Assembly: GCF_019425495.1 (NCBI RefSeq)
Contig: NZ_VFIV01000009.1
Span: 1 to 34,354 of the forward strand
Length of the DNA stretch: 34,354 nt
Reading direction: 5' to 3'
Origin: Coxiella endosymbiont of Ornithodoros amblus
Lineage (GTDB): Bacteria > Pseudomonadota > Gammaproteobacteria > Coxiellales > Coxiellaceae
Positions 17,674-27,120 of the stretch are shown here, piece by piece. Below the pieces are notes generated by a model, which was given only the letters and a program-made list of their open reading frames with translations, did not search any database and had not been told where the DNA came from. The position numbers and the translations under genes are program-made. Position 1 is the first letter of the stretch, and each line of letters starts with the position of its first letter.

Positions 17674-20478
17674 ATGTCAAAAATCACAATGCAACAGTTT
17701 CAAAAAAGTTCTTATTTAGCGGATAATAACGCCGGCTATATCGAAACCCTTTACGAAAACTTCTTAAAAGATCCTCACAGTGTTAATCAGGAGTGGCGCA
17801 GTTATTTTGAAACATTGACAAACGGTGCTTCAACGCCTGATATTTCGCATGCGACCATTCGCGAAGAGTTTCGCGGATTAGCGTGTAAACCGCGTTCTAT
17901 TTCCGCAACCACCATTACGCCCACTCCTGAGCAAGCGGCAGTGGACTTATTAATTGAGGGTTATCGTCGTTTTGGTCATATCAACGCTAAAATTAATCCG
18001 TTGGGCGATAACTGTCCGGTTGATAGCCGATTGGAATTGGGGCATTATAACTTAACAGAATCCGATTTTAACAAAACATTTGCCACTTATGGCCTTTTGA
18101 ATAAACCAAAAGCCACTTTAAAAGAAATTTACACGCAATTGCGAAAAATTTATTGCGGTTCAATTGGCATACAATATAGCACTATTTCCAATGAACGCGA
18201 GCGAAATTGGTTGCGGGACTATGTGGAACAGCGTCTACCGTTGATTGAATTTGATAAAGAAACGAAACGTAATATCCTACAACAACTGGTGGCTGCCGAA
18301 TCTTTAGAAAAATATTTAAATACCAAATATGTCGGCCAAGTTCGCTACTCATTAGAGGGCGGCGATAGTTTAATTCCCCTTTTAGACGAATTAACCAAAC
18401 GCGCACGGTATCAAAAAATTGAAGAAATTGTTATTTGTATGGCGCATCGCGGACGCATGAATGTATTGTTAAATATAATGGGGCAATCCGCTGCCGAATT
18501 GTTTCAAGAATTTGAAGGCAAAAAAGATTACGGTTTGGTGTCGGGTGATGTGAAATATCACCGTGGTTATTCACGCGATGTAGAAACTGACGCAGGGCCG
18601 ATTCATTTATCATTAGCATTTAATCCATCCCATCTAGAATTCATTTGCCCGGTAGCCATGGGTTCGGCGCGGGCGCGCCAAGAGCGAAAAAATGGACACA
18701 AACGCGATTATGCGATGACCGTGATGATTCACGGCGACGCTTCTTTTTCGGGTGAAGGTATTGTGATGGAAGCGCTCAGCATGTCACAAACACGTGCGCA
18801 TCACGTGGGTGGTTCCATTCATATTATTTTAAATAATCAAGTGGGTTTCACAACGAGCGATCCCCAAGATGCTCGCTCCTCGATGTATTGTTCGGATATC
18901 GCAAAAATGTTAGATGCGCCAGTATTTCATGTTAATGGGGACGACCCTGAAGCGGTTGTGGCAGTGACACAATTCGCCCTTGATTATCGCATGGCTTTTC
19001 ATAAAGATGTCTTCATCGATCTTGTTTGCTATCGCCGTCACGGCCATCAAGAGGTTGATGATCCGATGCCGACACAGCCTGCCATGTATAAAATCATTCA
19101 AAAACATCCTACAGCCCAAACGCTTTACGCAAAAAACCTGATAGAAAAAGAGTTATGTACTGCAAAAGAGGTCGATCGATGGATTGACGATTATCGCGAC
19201 CGCCTGGACCAGGGTCGGCAATTGGTTGAAATCTTACCCGAAGGATTATCGGCTCATTATGCCGCTAATTGGACGCCTTATTTGGGACAGGATTGGACTA
19301 CGGTCGTAGACACTACGCTTCCTTTAAAAAAGTTAAAAGCGTTAGGGAAAAAATTCTCAACTTTACCAAACACCCTTCATTTACATCGTAAAGTCGAAGC
19401 TATCTATAAAGCGCGCCTGGAGATGACAGAAGGAAAAACGCCGATGGATTGGGGGTTTTCTGAGATGTTGGCTTACGCGTCGTTGTTGGAGGAGGGGTTT
19501 TCTGTTCGACTTGTTGGTCAAGATTCCCGACGAGGTACTTTCTTTCATCGCCATGCCGTTGTGTTTGATCAAGAAACAGGAAAAGAATACGAGCCGTTAA
19601 AACATTTAAGCGACAAGCAAGCGACGCCCCATATTTACGATTCATTGTTGTGTGAGGCAGGTGCGCTAGGATTTGAATATGGTTACTCCACCGCAGATCC
19701 CAATTCCTTAGTTATTTGGGAGGCTCAGTTTGGTGATTTTGCAAATGTCGCCCAAGTCATTGTAGATCAATTTATCAGCTCAGGCTGGCAGAAATGGAAT
19801 CGTTTATCAGGAATCGTTTTATTTTTGCCGCACGGTTACGAAGGTAAAGGTCCGGAACACTCTTCAGCGCGTTTAGAAAGATATTTGCAATTGTGTGCTC
19901 AAAATAATATGGAAATTTGCGCCCCGACGACTCCCTCGCAAATTTTCCATTTATTGCGCCGTCAAGTCCTACGGCCTTATCGGAAACCCTTGATCGTTTT
20001 GACACCCAAAAGTGTGCTGCGTAATAAATTAGCGGTTTCATCATTGGAAGATTTAGCTCGTGGTCAATTAAAATTATTGATTCCGGAAATTGAGAAACAC
20101 GATCCAAAAAAAATTACCCGCGTAATTTTGTGCAGTGGAAAAGTGTATTACGATTTATTAGCAAAACGCCGTGAACACAAAGGAAAATTGAATCATATTG
20201 CGATGATTCGCATCGAACAGTTATATCCATTTCCTTACGATGAATTAAAAGCGGAATTGAAAAAATACCCAAACGCCAAGCAAGTTATCTGGTGTCAAGA
20301 AGAGCCTAAAAATCAAGGTGCGTGGTTTTGTACGCGCCATCGATTAATAAAGTGCATATGGAACGATCAAACGTTAGAGTATGTTGGGCGCTCGGCCTTC
20401 GCTGCCCCCGCGGCTGGCTATTCGGCACTTTATGTAAAATTACAAGAACAATTAGTTAACCAAGCGTTAGAAATTTGA
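17674..20478 (+). CDS. sucA: 2-oxoglutarate dehydrogenase E1 component
   Basis: A 934-aa thiamine diphosphate-dependent decarboxylase of the 2-oxoglutarate dehydrogenase complex. The N-terminal segment (SSYLADNNAGYIETLYENFL...DP.SV...W..YF) targets the E2 core. Motifs: MAHRGRMNVL, HGDASFSGEGIVMEAL and NNQVGFTTS at the ThDP/Mg site, CYRRHGHQEVDDPM, and GHGYEGKGPEHSSARLER-type sequence (here PHGYEGKGPEHSSARLER) in the transketolase-like domain. Length is normal. It lies 24 bp after sdhB and 9 bp before sucB, so it is probably cotranscribed. Its cofactor is made by ThiL, encoded nearby. Confidence 0.97.
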   Translation: MSKITMQQFQKSSYLADNNAGYIETLYENFLKDPHSVNQEWRSYFETLTNGASTPDISHATIREEFRGLACKPRSISATTITPTPEQAAVDLLIEGYRRFGHINAKINPLGDNCPVDSRLELGHYNLTESDFNKTFATYGLLNKPKATLKEIYTQLRKIYCGSIGIQYSTISNERERNWLRDYVEQRLPLIEFDKETKRNILQQLVAAESLEKYLNTKYVGQVRYSLEGGDSLIPLLDELTKRARYQKIEEIVICMAHRGRMNVLLNIMGQSAAELFQEFEGKKDYGLVSGDVKYHRGYSRDVETDAGPIHLSLAFNPSHLEFICPVAMGSARARQERKNGHKRDYAMTVMIHGDASFSGEGIVMEALSMSQTRAHHVGGSIHIILNNQVGFTTSDPQDARSSMYCSDIAKMLDAPVFHVNGDDPEAVVAVTQFALDYRMAFHKDVFIDLVCYRRHGHQEVDDPMPTQPAMYKIIQKHPTAQTLYAKNLIEKELCTAKEVDRWIDDYRDRLDQGRQLVEILPEGLSAHYAANWTPYLGQDWTTVVDTTLPLKKLKALGKKFSTLPNTLHLHRKVEAIYKARLEMTEGKTPMDWGFSEMLAYASLLEEGFSVRLVGQDSRRGTFFHRHAVVFDQETGKEYEPLKHLSDKQATPHIYDSLLCEAGALGFEYGYSTADPNSLVIWEAQFGDFANVAQVIVDQFISSGWQKWNRLSGIVLFLPHGYEGKGPEHSSARLERYLQLCAQNNMEICAPTTPSQIFHLLRRQVLRPYRKPLIVLTPKSVLRNKLAVSSLEDLARGQLKLLIPEIEKHDPKKITRVILCSGKVYYDLLAKRREHKGKLNHIAMIRIEQLYPFPYDELKAELKKYPNAKQVIWCQEEPKNQGAWFCTRHRLIKCIWNDQTLEYVGRSAFAAPAAGYSALYVKLQEQLVNQALEI

Positions 20479-20487
20479 GGAAAGAAA

Positions 20488-21696
20488 ATGGCTATAGAAA
20501 TTAAAGTACCTACGTTGCCTGAATCGGTTAGCGATGCTACGGTTGCAAAGTGGTATAAAAAAGAAGGCGATTCCATTTCACGGGATGAAAATCTAGTCGA
20601 TTTGGAAACGGATAAAGTCATGTTGGAGGTTCCCGCCCCAAAAGACGGTGTGGTTGAAAAAATCGTCGTGAAAGAAGGTAAGGTTGTTAAAGCCGATCAA
20701 ATCCTTGCTCTTTTAAAAGAAGACAGTGCTGTTGTCAAAGAAAAAGAAAAGAAAGACGAAAAAGAAATGACAAAAGAAAAAGAGAAAAAAGAAGAAAAGA
20801 AAGATAAGGAAAAAACCGGAGAAAAAGAATCTGACCTCAGTCCCGCCGTGCGACGTATGACTTGGGAAAAAGACGTTGATGTTGAGGAAATTGAAGGAAG
20901 TGGAAAAGGAGGGCGGGTTACAAAAAAGGATGTGGAAGATTATTTAGAAAAACAAAAAGAGAAATCTTCCGAAGGAAAAGAAGGGACTCCCGACGAACGC
21001 ATGGAAAAACGCGTGCCTTTATCCCGCATCCGACAACGTATTGCGGAGCGGTTAGTGCAAGTCCAACAAGAAGCGGCGTTATTAACGACGTTTAATGAAA
21101 TTAACATGCAACCGGTAATGGAGTTGCGAAAAAAACATCGCGAAAAGTTCGAAAAAAAATTCAAAGTTCGATTGGGTTTTATGTCCTTTTTTACCAAGGG
21201 CGTCGTTGAAGCGTTAAAGCGTTTTCCCATGGTAAACACTTCCATCGATAGCAGTAATATTATTTATCACAATTATTACGACATCGGTATTGCTATTGGC
21301 ACTGAACGCGGATTAATTGTCCCTATTCTTAGAAACGCCGAAAAAATGAATATGGCCGATATTGAAAAACAAATTCGTGAATACGCTTCTCGAGCTCAAG
21401 AAGGTCGTTTGAATATTGAAGAGCTAACGGGAGGCACTTTTACAATTACGAATGGCGGAACTTACGGCTCGCTTCTCTCAACCCCTATAATTAATCCGCC
21501 CCAAACCGCTATTTTGGGGATACATAAAATAATGGACCGTCCAACCGTTGAAAACGGAGAAATTGTAGTTCGCCCGATCATGCAAGTGGCATTATCTTAC
21601 GACCATCGAGTGATTGACGGTCGAGAAGCCGTGTTATTTTTAGTGACTATTAAGCAGCTTTTGGAAGATCCAGCTCGAATGATTTTAGAGTGTTAA
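20488..21696 (+). CDS. sucB: Dihydrolipoamide succinyltransferase, E2 of 2-oxoglutarate dehydrogenase
   Basis: A 402-aa protein with one lipoyl domain (1-80; lipoyl Lys43 in [11 protein letters not shown]), an E3-binding domain (about 117-153, [19 protein letters not shown]) and a catalytic acyltransferase domain (about 175-402) with active-site [12 protein letters not shown]. The linker between lipoyl and E3-binding domains, residues 84-115, is extraordinarily charged: 27 of 32 residues are Lys, Glu or Asp, where most E2s have Ala/Pro-rich linkers. The ATG at 20488 follows GAGGAAAG. Confidence 0.97.
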   Translation: MAIEIKVPTLPESVSDATVAKWYKKEGDSISRDENLVDLETDKVMLEVPAPKDGVVEKIVVKEGKVVKADQILALLKEDSAVVKEKEKKDEKEMTKEKEKKEEKKDKEKTGEKESDLSPAVRRMTWEKDVDVEEIEGSGKGGRVTKKDVEDYLEKQKEKSSEGKEGTPDERMEKRVPLSRIRQRIAERLVQVQQEAALLTTFNEINMQPVMELRKKHREKFEKKFKVRLGFMSFFTKGVVEALKRFPMVNTSIDSSNIIYHNYYDIGIAIGTERGLIVPILRNAEKMNMADIEKQIREYASRAQEGRLNIEELTGGTFTITNGGTYGSLLSTPIINPPQTAILGIHKIMDRPTVENGEIVVRPIMQVALSYDHRVIDGREAVLFLVTIKQLLEDPARMILEC

Positions 21697-21723
21697 AGTT
21701 TCACTTATTAAAAAGAGAAAACC

Positions 21724-22914
21724 ATGAACCTACATGAATACCAGTCAAAACATTTACTAAAAGAATACAAAATCCCCGTTCCGGCCGGCGCAGTGGTTTT
21801 CAATTCCGACGCGGTTGTTGATGCGACCGCTAAAATCGGTGGCGACCGTTGGGTTGCTAAAGCCCAAGTGCACGCTGGAGGACGCGGTAAAGCAGGCGGT
21901 GTGTGTTTGGTAAAAAATAAAGAAGAATTAAAATCCGTGGTCAAGTCATTATTAGGTACGCGGTTAGTGACTTATCAAACCGATGAACGTGGTCAGCTGG
22001 TGAATCAGATTCTCGTTGAACAAGCTTCTGATGATATAGTACGGGAATTGTATCTAGGTGCAGTGATTGACCGTGCTTCTCAACGTATCGTTTTCATGGC
22101 GTCGACCGAAGGCGGTGTGGAAATTGAAAAAGTTGCTGAAAAATCGCCTGAAAAAATACTAAAAGTCACTGTTGACCCGGTCATTGGTTTACAACCCTTT
22201 CAATGTCGCCAATTATTTTTTGGTTTAGGGTTCCAAGACTTAAAACAAATGCGCTCATTCACCGATATTGTGATTGGCTTATACCGATTATTTACCGAGC
22301 GCGATTTAAGCTTATTAGAAATTAATCCATTGGCCATCACTGGCTCAGGCGAACTTATTTGTTTGGATGCTAAAATAAATATCGATGACAGCGCGCTTTA
22401 TCGTCAATCTGAATTGCGAGAAATGCGAGACACGTCTCAAGAAGATGAGCATGAAACGATGGCCCAACAATGGGAATTAAATTACGTCAAACTGGATGGC
22501 AATATCGGTTGTATGGTAAATGGGGCTGGACTTGCCATGGCAACCATGGATTTAATCAAACTGTCCGGTGGCGATCCTGCCAATTTCCTTGATGTTGGCG
22601 GTAGCACTACTAAAGAACGCGTGACAGAAGCATTTAAGATTATTGTATCCGATAAAAACGTTAAAGGCATTTTGGTTAATATTTTCGGTGGTATTGTTCG
22701 TTGCGATCTCATTGCTGATGGAATTATCAGTGCAGTAAAAAAAGTTGGTATTGATGTGCCAGTGGTTGTTCGGCTTGAAGGAAATAATGCTCAGTTGGGT
22801 GCAAAAAAATTGGCAGATAGCGGCATGAATATTATCGCCGCCAAGGGGTTTGCCGACGCAGCGGAACAAATTGTCAAACAAGTAGGGCGATCGCATAATG
22901 AGTATCTTAATTGA
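21724..22914 (+). CDS. sucC: Succinyl-CoA synthetase beta subunit
   Basis: A 396-aa ADP/GDP-forming ligase subunit with an N-terminal ATP-grasp domain ([35 protein letters not shown]) and a C-terminal CoA-ligase domain ([45 protein letters not shown]). It makes ATP or GTP from succinyl-CoA. The start has an AAGAGA ribosome site. The last 17 bases overlap the sucD start, which should couple their translation in the needed 1:1 ratio. Confidence 0.97.
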   Translation: MNLHEYQSKHLLKEYKIPVPAGAVVFNSDAVVDATAKIGGDRWVAKAQVHAGGRGKAGGVCLVKNKEELKSVVKSLLGTRLVTYQTDERGQLVNQILVEQASDDIVRELYLGAVIDRASQRIVFMASTEGGVEIEKVAEKSPEKILKVTVDPVIGLQPFQCRQLFFGLGFQDLKQMRSFTDIVIGLYRLFTERDLSLLEINPLAITGSGELICLDAKINIDDSALYRQSELREMRDTSQEDEHETMAQQWELNYVKLDGNIGCMVNGAGLAMATMDLIKLSGGDPANFLDVGGSTTKERVTEAFKIIVSDKNVKGILVNIFGGIVRCDLIADGIISAVKKVGIDVPVVVRLEGNNAQLGAKKLADSGMNIIAAKGFADAAEQIVKQVGRSHNEYLN

Positions 22915-23773
22915 TAAAGAAACAAGAGTTCTATGCCAAGGGTTTACCGGCAAGCAAGGAACATTTCATTCAGAACAAGCGATAGAGTATGGAACTCAAA
23001 TGGTAGGCGGCGTCACGCCGGGCAAAGGCGGTCAATCGCACTTAGGGCTTCCTATCTTTAATAGGGTTTATGAGGCGATAGAAGAGACGAGCGCTGATGC
23101 GACAATGATTTTTGTTCCAGCCCCTTTTTGCAAAGATTCCATCATTGAAGCCGTTGACGCCGGTGTTCGATTAGTCGTGTGCATCACCGAAGGTATTCCA
23201 GTTTTGGACATGCTAGAAGTGAAAGCTTATTTGAGACAACACCCAGGTGTCTGTGTGGTTGGTCCAAATTGCCCTGGGGTTATCACACCGGGTGAGTGTA
23301 AAATCGGCATCATGCCGGGACACATTCACCAATGTGGTAAAGTAGGTATTGTTTCGCGTTCGGGCACATTGACTTACGAAGCGGTTAACCAAACCACTCA
23401 GATGGGTTTTGGCCAAAGCACCTGTGTTGGGATTGGTGGAGATCCTATTCCAGGTACTAGTTTTATCGACGTCTTGGAAATGTTTGAAAAAGATTCTCAA
23501 ACACAAGCTATCATTATGGTTGGGGAAATTGGGGGCACGGCAGAAGAAGAAGCGGCTGAATTTATTCGCTCAAATGTAAAAAAACCGGTCATTTCTTACA
23601 TTGCGGGTGTTACGGCGCCACTGGGTAAACGAATGGGGCACGCAGGCGCTATTATTGCTGGTGGAAAAGGCACCGCCGCTGATAAATATGCTGCTTTAGA
23701 AGCGGCTGGTGTATTTGTCGTAAGATCGCCGGCTGAAATTGGTAAAGGCGTTGCTGAGGCAACAGGCTGGTAA
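22898..23773 (+). CDS. sucD: Succinyl-CoA synthetase alpha subunit
   Basis: A 291-aa subunit carrying the phosphohistidine. It has the CoA-binding N-domain ([39 protein letters not shown]), the active-site His in [17 protein letters not shown], and [16 protein letters not shown]. It is the last gene of the sdhC-sucD block. No clear terminator follows; the next DNA is a pseudogene cluster. Confidence 0.97.
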   Translation: MSILIDKETRVLCQGFTGKQGTFHSEQAIEYGTQMVGGVTPGKGGQSHLGLPIFNRVYEAIEETSADATMIFVPAPFCKDSIIEAVDAGVRLVVCITEGIPVLDMLEVKAYLRQHPGVCVVGPNCPGVITPGECKIGIMPGHIHQCGKVGIVSRSGTLTYEAVNQTTQMGFGQSTCVGIGGDPIPGTSFIDVLEMFEKDSQTQAIIMVGEIGGTAEEEAAEFIRSNVKKPVISYIAGVTAPLGKRMGHAGAIIAGGKGTAADKYAALEAAGVFVVRSPAEIGKGVAEATGW

Positions 23774-23833
23774 CTCATTGAGGTCTAAACTAAGACTGCG
23801 AGTGTTGAGCCCCTATGTAGAGTCGCTGAAGTT

Positions 23834-24225
23834 TACTTTGTTTTCCTTCGATACACCGTGGCGAGTTTGTCCTCATTTGTAATTGACGTCGGTGTTTTTG
23901 TGTTAATTTATTGGTTAAGTAAAGAAAAATCTACTTCTTTAATTAATAATTGGCTGCTTGGTTTCTGGTGATTTTAATTTTTTTTAATAAATATTTAGTT
24001 TACCGTTCGCTGGATAAAGTTTTATCTAAGCGAGAAGCTTTCCTTTATGAAATTCTAGCCATCGGTATCTTCTTCGTTTCCTATTGTTCTATATCAGCAT
24101 TGACGGTTGATTTCCATTTTCACGTTATTGAATCTAAAATTCTGGTCGATATCGTTTTATTTTGTATGAATTTTTAATTCAACGTTTTTTATTTCGAACA
24201 GGAATGATAAAAACAGCGAATTGTG
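23834..24225 (+). pseudogene. GtrA-like membrane protein pseudogene
   Basis: Three frames together give FLRYTVASLSSFVIDVGVFV, LAAWFLVILIFFNKYLVYRS, EILAIGIFFVSYCSISALTV and AT-rich C-terminal pieces ESKILVDIVLFCMNF then FLIQRFLFRTG. This four-helix layout, with ...NF(L).QR..FR at the end, is that of GtrA-like proteins, which often help transfer lipid-linked sugars. Frameshifts lie near 23950 and 24172. It overlaps the minus-strand comB relic at its 3' end. Confidence 0.55.
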
Positions 24226-24690
24226 AACAAAATTCTATATTGGCTTCGTAGCCCAGTCGTAATAACTGTTTCCCAGTGGGGGATTGCCACAAAAGCGTTT
24301 TTATTTCCAGAGATAGGCGCTATTGTCCCACTTATTCGAAAAGGAGCCAGTTTAGAAAAAGCCCGTTAGCCAATCATCCGTTCAGCATATGGTGACGACG
24401 GCTAGGACAATGTAATTGTCTTTTTTATAGCGTTCAGCCAGTTGTTTGGCTGCGGCACTTACCGCGGAACAATTACGCAAACAGCCTATTAAAATAGGAA
24501 TGGCGCTACCGCCTGCATTTAATATACAAGGGCCGTTACTTGAAAAAGAACGAGTATTTTCCTTTTTTGTGCCTGCGATTAATTTTGTCGAGGAATTACG
24601 CTAATCGACATTTCGCAGTTTTTTCTTCTTTCTCGCGAGCGGTAATAAAATCTATCCGTTTTTCTATCGTTAAAACCGGTTTAACCTTGC
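24179..24690 (-). pseudogene. comB-like pseudogene (2-phosphosulfolactate phosphatase)
   Basis: Minus-strand pieces follow ComB: VLTIEKRIDFITAREKEEK, GNSSTKLIAGTKKGKYSFFS, SNGPCILNAGGSAIPILIGC, LRNCSAVSAAAKQLAERYKK, DNYIVLAVVTI, then a stop where the E.W region should be, and a C-terminal LLRLGYEANIEFCSQFAVFI ending at TGA 24181-24179. These match the family signatures GNSP.E, TTNGTRAL, L.NASAVA and SG.EL...GY..DIE. The first 60-70 residues of ComB are missing, apparently by a deletion joining it to comA. The enzyme removes phosphate from phosphosulfolactate. Confidence 0.65.
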
Positions 24691-25182
24691 ACCCACAGCC
24701 AGTTGACGTGAAACTTGAAGGATGCTCCGTTGCGTGATGTTGTATTCCGCATCTATCGCAGGATCTTTCCGCCCTACCTCAGAAAAAACGGTAATCCCAA
24801 TTGTTTTTCTTTTTTAACAACATTAACTTTGATTTCGATATCAATTGCATCGACTCCATCAGAAATCAATTCCGTTAAAACCTAATTGCTGACATGCCTC
24901 GAAGTGTTCAGCTATTTTATTTTGAAAATAGGCTATTTCAAAAAACGCTCCGCCCGTACAAACAATTATTCCTGCCTTTTTAAGTAAACTTAATTTCTGC
25001 AATAATTTTTTCCCGGAATAAATCCGGCTCGTGCCAAATCCTAGTTTGAGGATATCGATAAAACTCGATCCCCTATCCAAGAGCGCTTCTGTTTTTTGTA
25101 GACTCAAGCCTTTATCAATTACAGAAGTTAACCCTTCTTGTTGCGGTTTAGGAGCCCGTTGCAGCAAAAGAGATAAAATCAA
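24691..25182 (-). pseudogene. comA-like pseudogene (phosphosulfolactate synthase)
   Basis: The open stretch 25182-24859 reads APKPQQEGLTSVIDKGLSLQ, then FIDILKLGFGTSRIYSGKKL, KKAGIIVCTGGAFFEIAYFQ and LGFNGIDF before a stop. After a frameshift come GITVFSEVGRKDPAIDAEYN, ITQRSILQVSRQLAVGAR. This is an almost complete ComA/PSL-synthase pattern (GLT.VIDKGL, DILKLGFGTS, VC.GG.LFE.A, E.GRKDP). The enzyme adds sulfite to phosphoenolpyruvate. The 3' end has been lost into the adjoining comB relic, and the 5' end lies beside a 10-bp tandem duplication (CAAAAGCTAA twice, near 25179-25198). Confidence 0.75.
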
Positions 25183-25241
25183 AAGCTAACAAAAGCTAAT
25201 CGTTTCTACATAAGGGATTCCCTACCAAATTCTTTATTACC

Positions 25242-25920
25242 TTAAGCAGCTGCTTTTTTAATTGAATGAATCCCATATTCTCCACCTTGGAGTGAGGTAC
25301 CGCGCCAACGTTCATCACTTTCGCTTTGATCATTACTACGTTCAGGAGTAGAGCACAATCTGCAACCCAAACTACGATAGTCTTTGCTATACAAGGTATG
25401 AGCCGGAATATTATATTGATCCGCAAGATACTGCCAAATATCGGCTTCTGAAAAAGCTAAAATAGGATTTATCTTCAAAAGATTAGAAACTTTCACGCTG
25501 AGAAAAATTTTTTCGTTCAGCACCTTCGTCGTCTCTAACCCCGAAATCCAATAATCGAGTTCGGCTAAAACGCTTTGCATAGCAGGAAACTTTTAGCCCA
25601 TTGTAACAGTTACCTGGAGAATCGCTTAAATCCTTCTGCATAAAATCGTATTGATGCTAATTGAGATTCCAAGTTTCAACAATAAATCGGATGTATTTTT
25701 AGGTTTCATCGAATTCAGTATCTGAAACCAGAGAATACACTTTTATATTTGGATCGATTTTACGGAAAAGGTGAAGTAAGAGCATAGAATCCTTAGCAAA
25801 TGAAATGAGTATAAGAGTCCAACTCGCTTATTCACAAATTCGTTTAAAGTATCGCGAATAAGCGCTTTTACTTGCTTAATTTTCTTTAAGAAAGTTTTTT
25901 CAGATATTTTTAGACCTCAG
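25242..25920 (-). pseudogene. cysH-like pseudogene (APS/PAPS reductase)
   Basis: Minus-strand pieces: ISFAKDSMLLLHLFRKIDPN (PP-loop region), KVYSLVSDTEFDET, IVETWNLN and HQYDFMQKDLSDSPGNCYNG, then an open stretch from 25580: LAELDYWISGLETTK, KINPILAFSEADIWQYLADQ, YRSLGCRLCSTPERS, RWRGTSLQGGEYGIH. The family's catalytic ECGIH is EYGIH here. The GCRLC pair, and a C-Y where APS reductases have C-C, suggest the iron-sulfur APS type. Breaks lie around 25580, 25640-25690 and 25830. The enzyme would reduce activated sulfate to sulfite, the substrate of ComA next door. Confidence 0.7.
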
Positions 25921-26214
25921 CTTAACTTTTAAAATTCAAAATGTTAGCGTTACCTTGAAATATGGCAGATTAAAGCAGAATTTTTCTATAACCCATCAAA
26001 AAATAATAATATATTTATTTCCATTTTTCTGCGTTTGTCGGAAAAGTTATCATCAGGAGGATGGCAACAATGGAATTTAATGTTTTAATTTAAGTGTTTG
26101 ATATTTTTTATAATTATTCGATATCCTATCAGCCGGCCTTCAGACTCATTACCTATCTTTTGATAGGTTTAAGGCTTATTTTCATCTCCGAGTTTTAGAG
26201 GAGGGAATTTCTTT
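25921..26214. promoter_or_regulatory. Divergent spacer between cysH-like and decarboxylase-like relics, with hairpin
   Basis: It contains a TATAAT at 26109-26114 without a good -35. A hairpin, ACCTATC (26151-26157) TTTT GATAGGT (26162-26168), is enclosed by an outer GCCTT/AAGGC pair. A perfect AGGAGG ribosome site at 26055-26060 precedes an ATG whose frame ends after seven codons; this may be a leader peptide or a dead gene start. The layout suggests the two decayed transcription units shared this control region. Confidence 0.35.
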
Positions 26215-27120
26215 ATGAGTTATTATTTGATGTTTAAGACTTATCTGAATTACGCGGTTCGTACTCACCATAAACAGTTTTTTAATCAATTATTTTCTGC
26301 GACAACCACGGCCGCTCCAATGGGTGAAATGCTGACGAACTATCACTAACACGACGAGACCGCTACTTTTTAAGCGGTGCCAACGGCGGTAGTCAAGCTA
26401 ATATGGTTGCCGCGCTTTACGCACGCAATCAGTCGCTTCCGGCTGTAAAGGTAGAGGGATGCTGGAATGAACCAAAACCGTTAGTGATGTTTGTTTCCGA
26501 TCACGCCCATTATTCCGTCTTTAGTGTAGCCGATACTATTCAGAATTAGAGAGAAAAACGTGGTGCGTGTAGAGCAATAAACGCCTCAGGCCAAATGTTA
26601 CCTCATGCGTTAGAAATGCAAATTAATCGCACGCTTTCCGAAGAAAAACAGCCTTTTTAATTATAGGGACGACGGGTGCATGGCTAACGGGTGCATTCGA
26701 TCCTTTGGTCGAAATTTCTGAGATTGCTCATAAAAATGCTTTGGATTCATGTAGATGTTGTTTCTGGTGGTTCTTTATTGTTAAGTTCACGTTATCGCTC
26801 GATGTTTACCAGCATTGAAAAAGTCAATCGGTCTGTTGGGATGCGTATAAATTATTAGGTGTTCCCTTATTTTGTTCGGCTCTTCTAGGGAACGAAAAAG
26901 AAATCTTATTTCAAGCATGTAGTAATAACACTGCTGATTATCTTTTTCATAAGCCGCAAGCAGGCCACGACTTTGGAACGATATCGGTGCAATGTGCAAA
27001 ACAGGCAGATGTTTTAAAATTAAGGTCATTTTTCGCTTAGCGATTACTAGCCACGAATTGTCGGAAGCTGACATTGACCAATGTATTAAAAATATATTAC
27101 AAATAACAGGACGCTATTAA
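26215..27120 (+). pseudogene. PLP-dependent decarboxylase pseudogene (glutamate / cysteine-sulfinate decarboxylase type)
   Basis: The ATG at 26215 has a GAGGAGGG ribosome site. Pieces: GGSQANMVAALYARN, PLVMFVSDHAHYSVFSVADT, INASGQMLPHALEMQINRTL, LIIGTTGAWLTGAFDPLVEI, WIHVDVVSGGSLLLSSRYRS, SVCWDAYKLLGVPLFCSALL (PLP Lys region; the usual His before Lys is Tyr), YLFHKPQAGHDFGTISVQC, and C-terminal RLAITSHELSEADIDQCI ending at 27120. This is the group II decarboxylase pattern shared by glutamate, cysteine-sulfinate and cysteate enzymes; the substrate cannot be told from the relic. Stops and frameshifts are numerous, and the N-terminal third is largely lost. Its stop codon overlaps the stop of map on the other strand. 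Confidence 0.7.

Noticed and set aside
23774-23833. Terminator after sucD
   Set aside because: Only weak imperfect pairing (CTCA...TGAG, GGTCT...AGACT) and no T-run close by.
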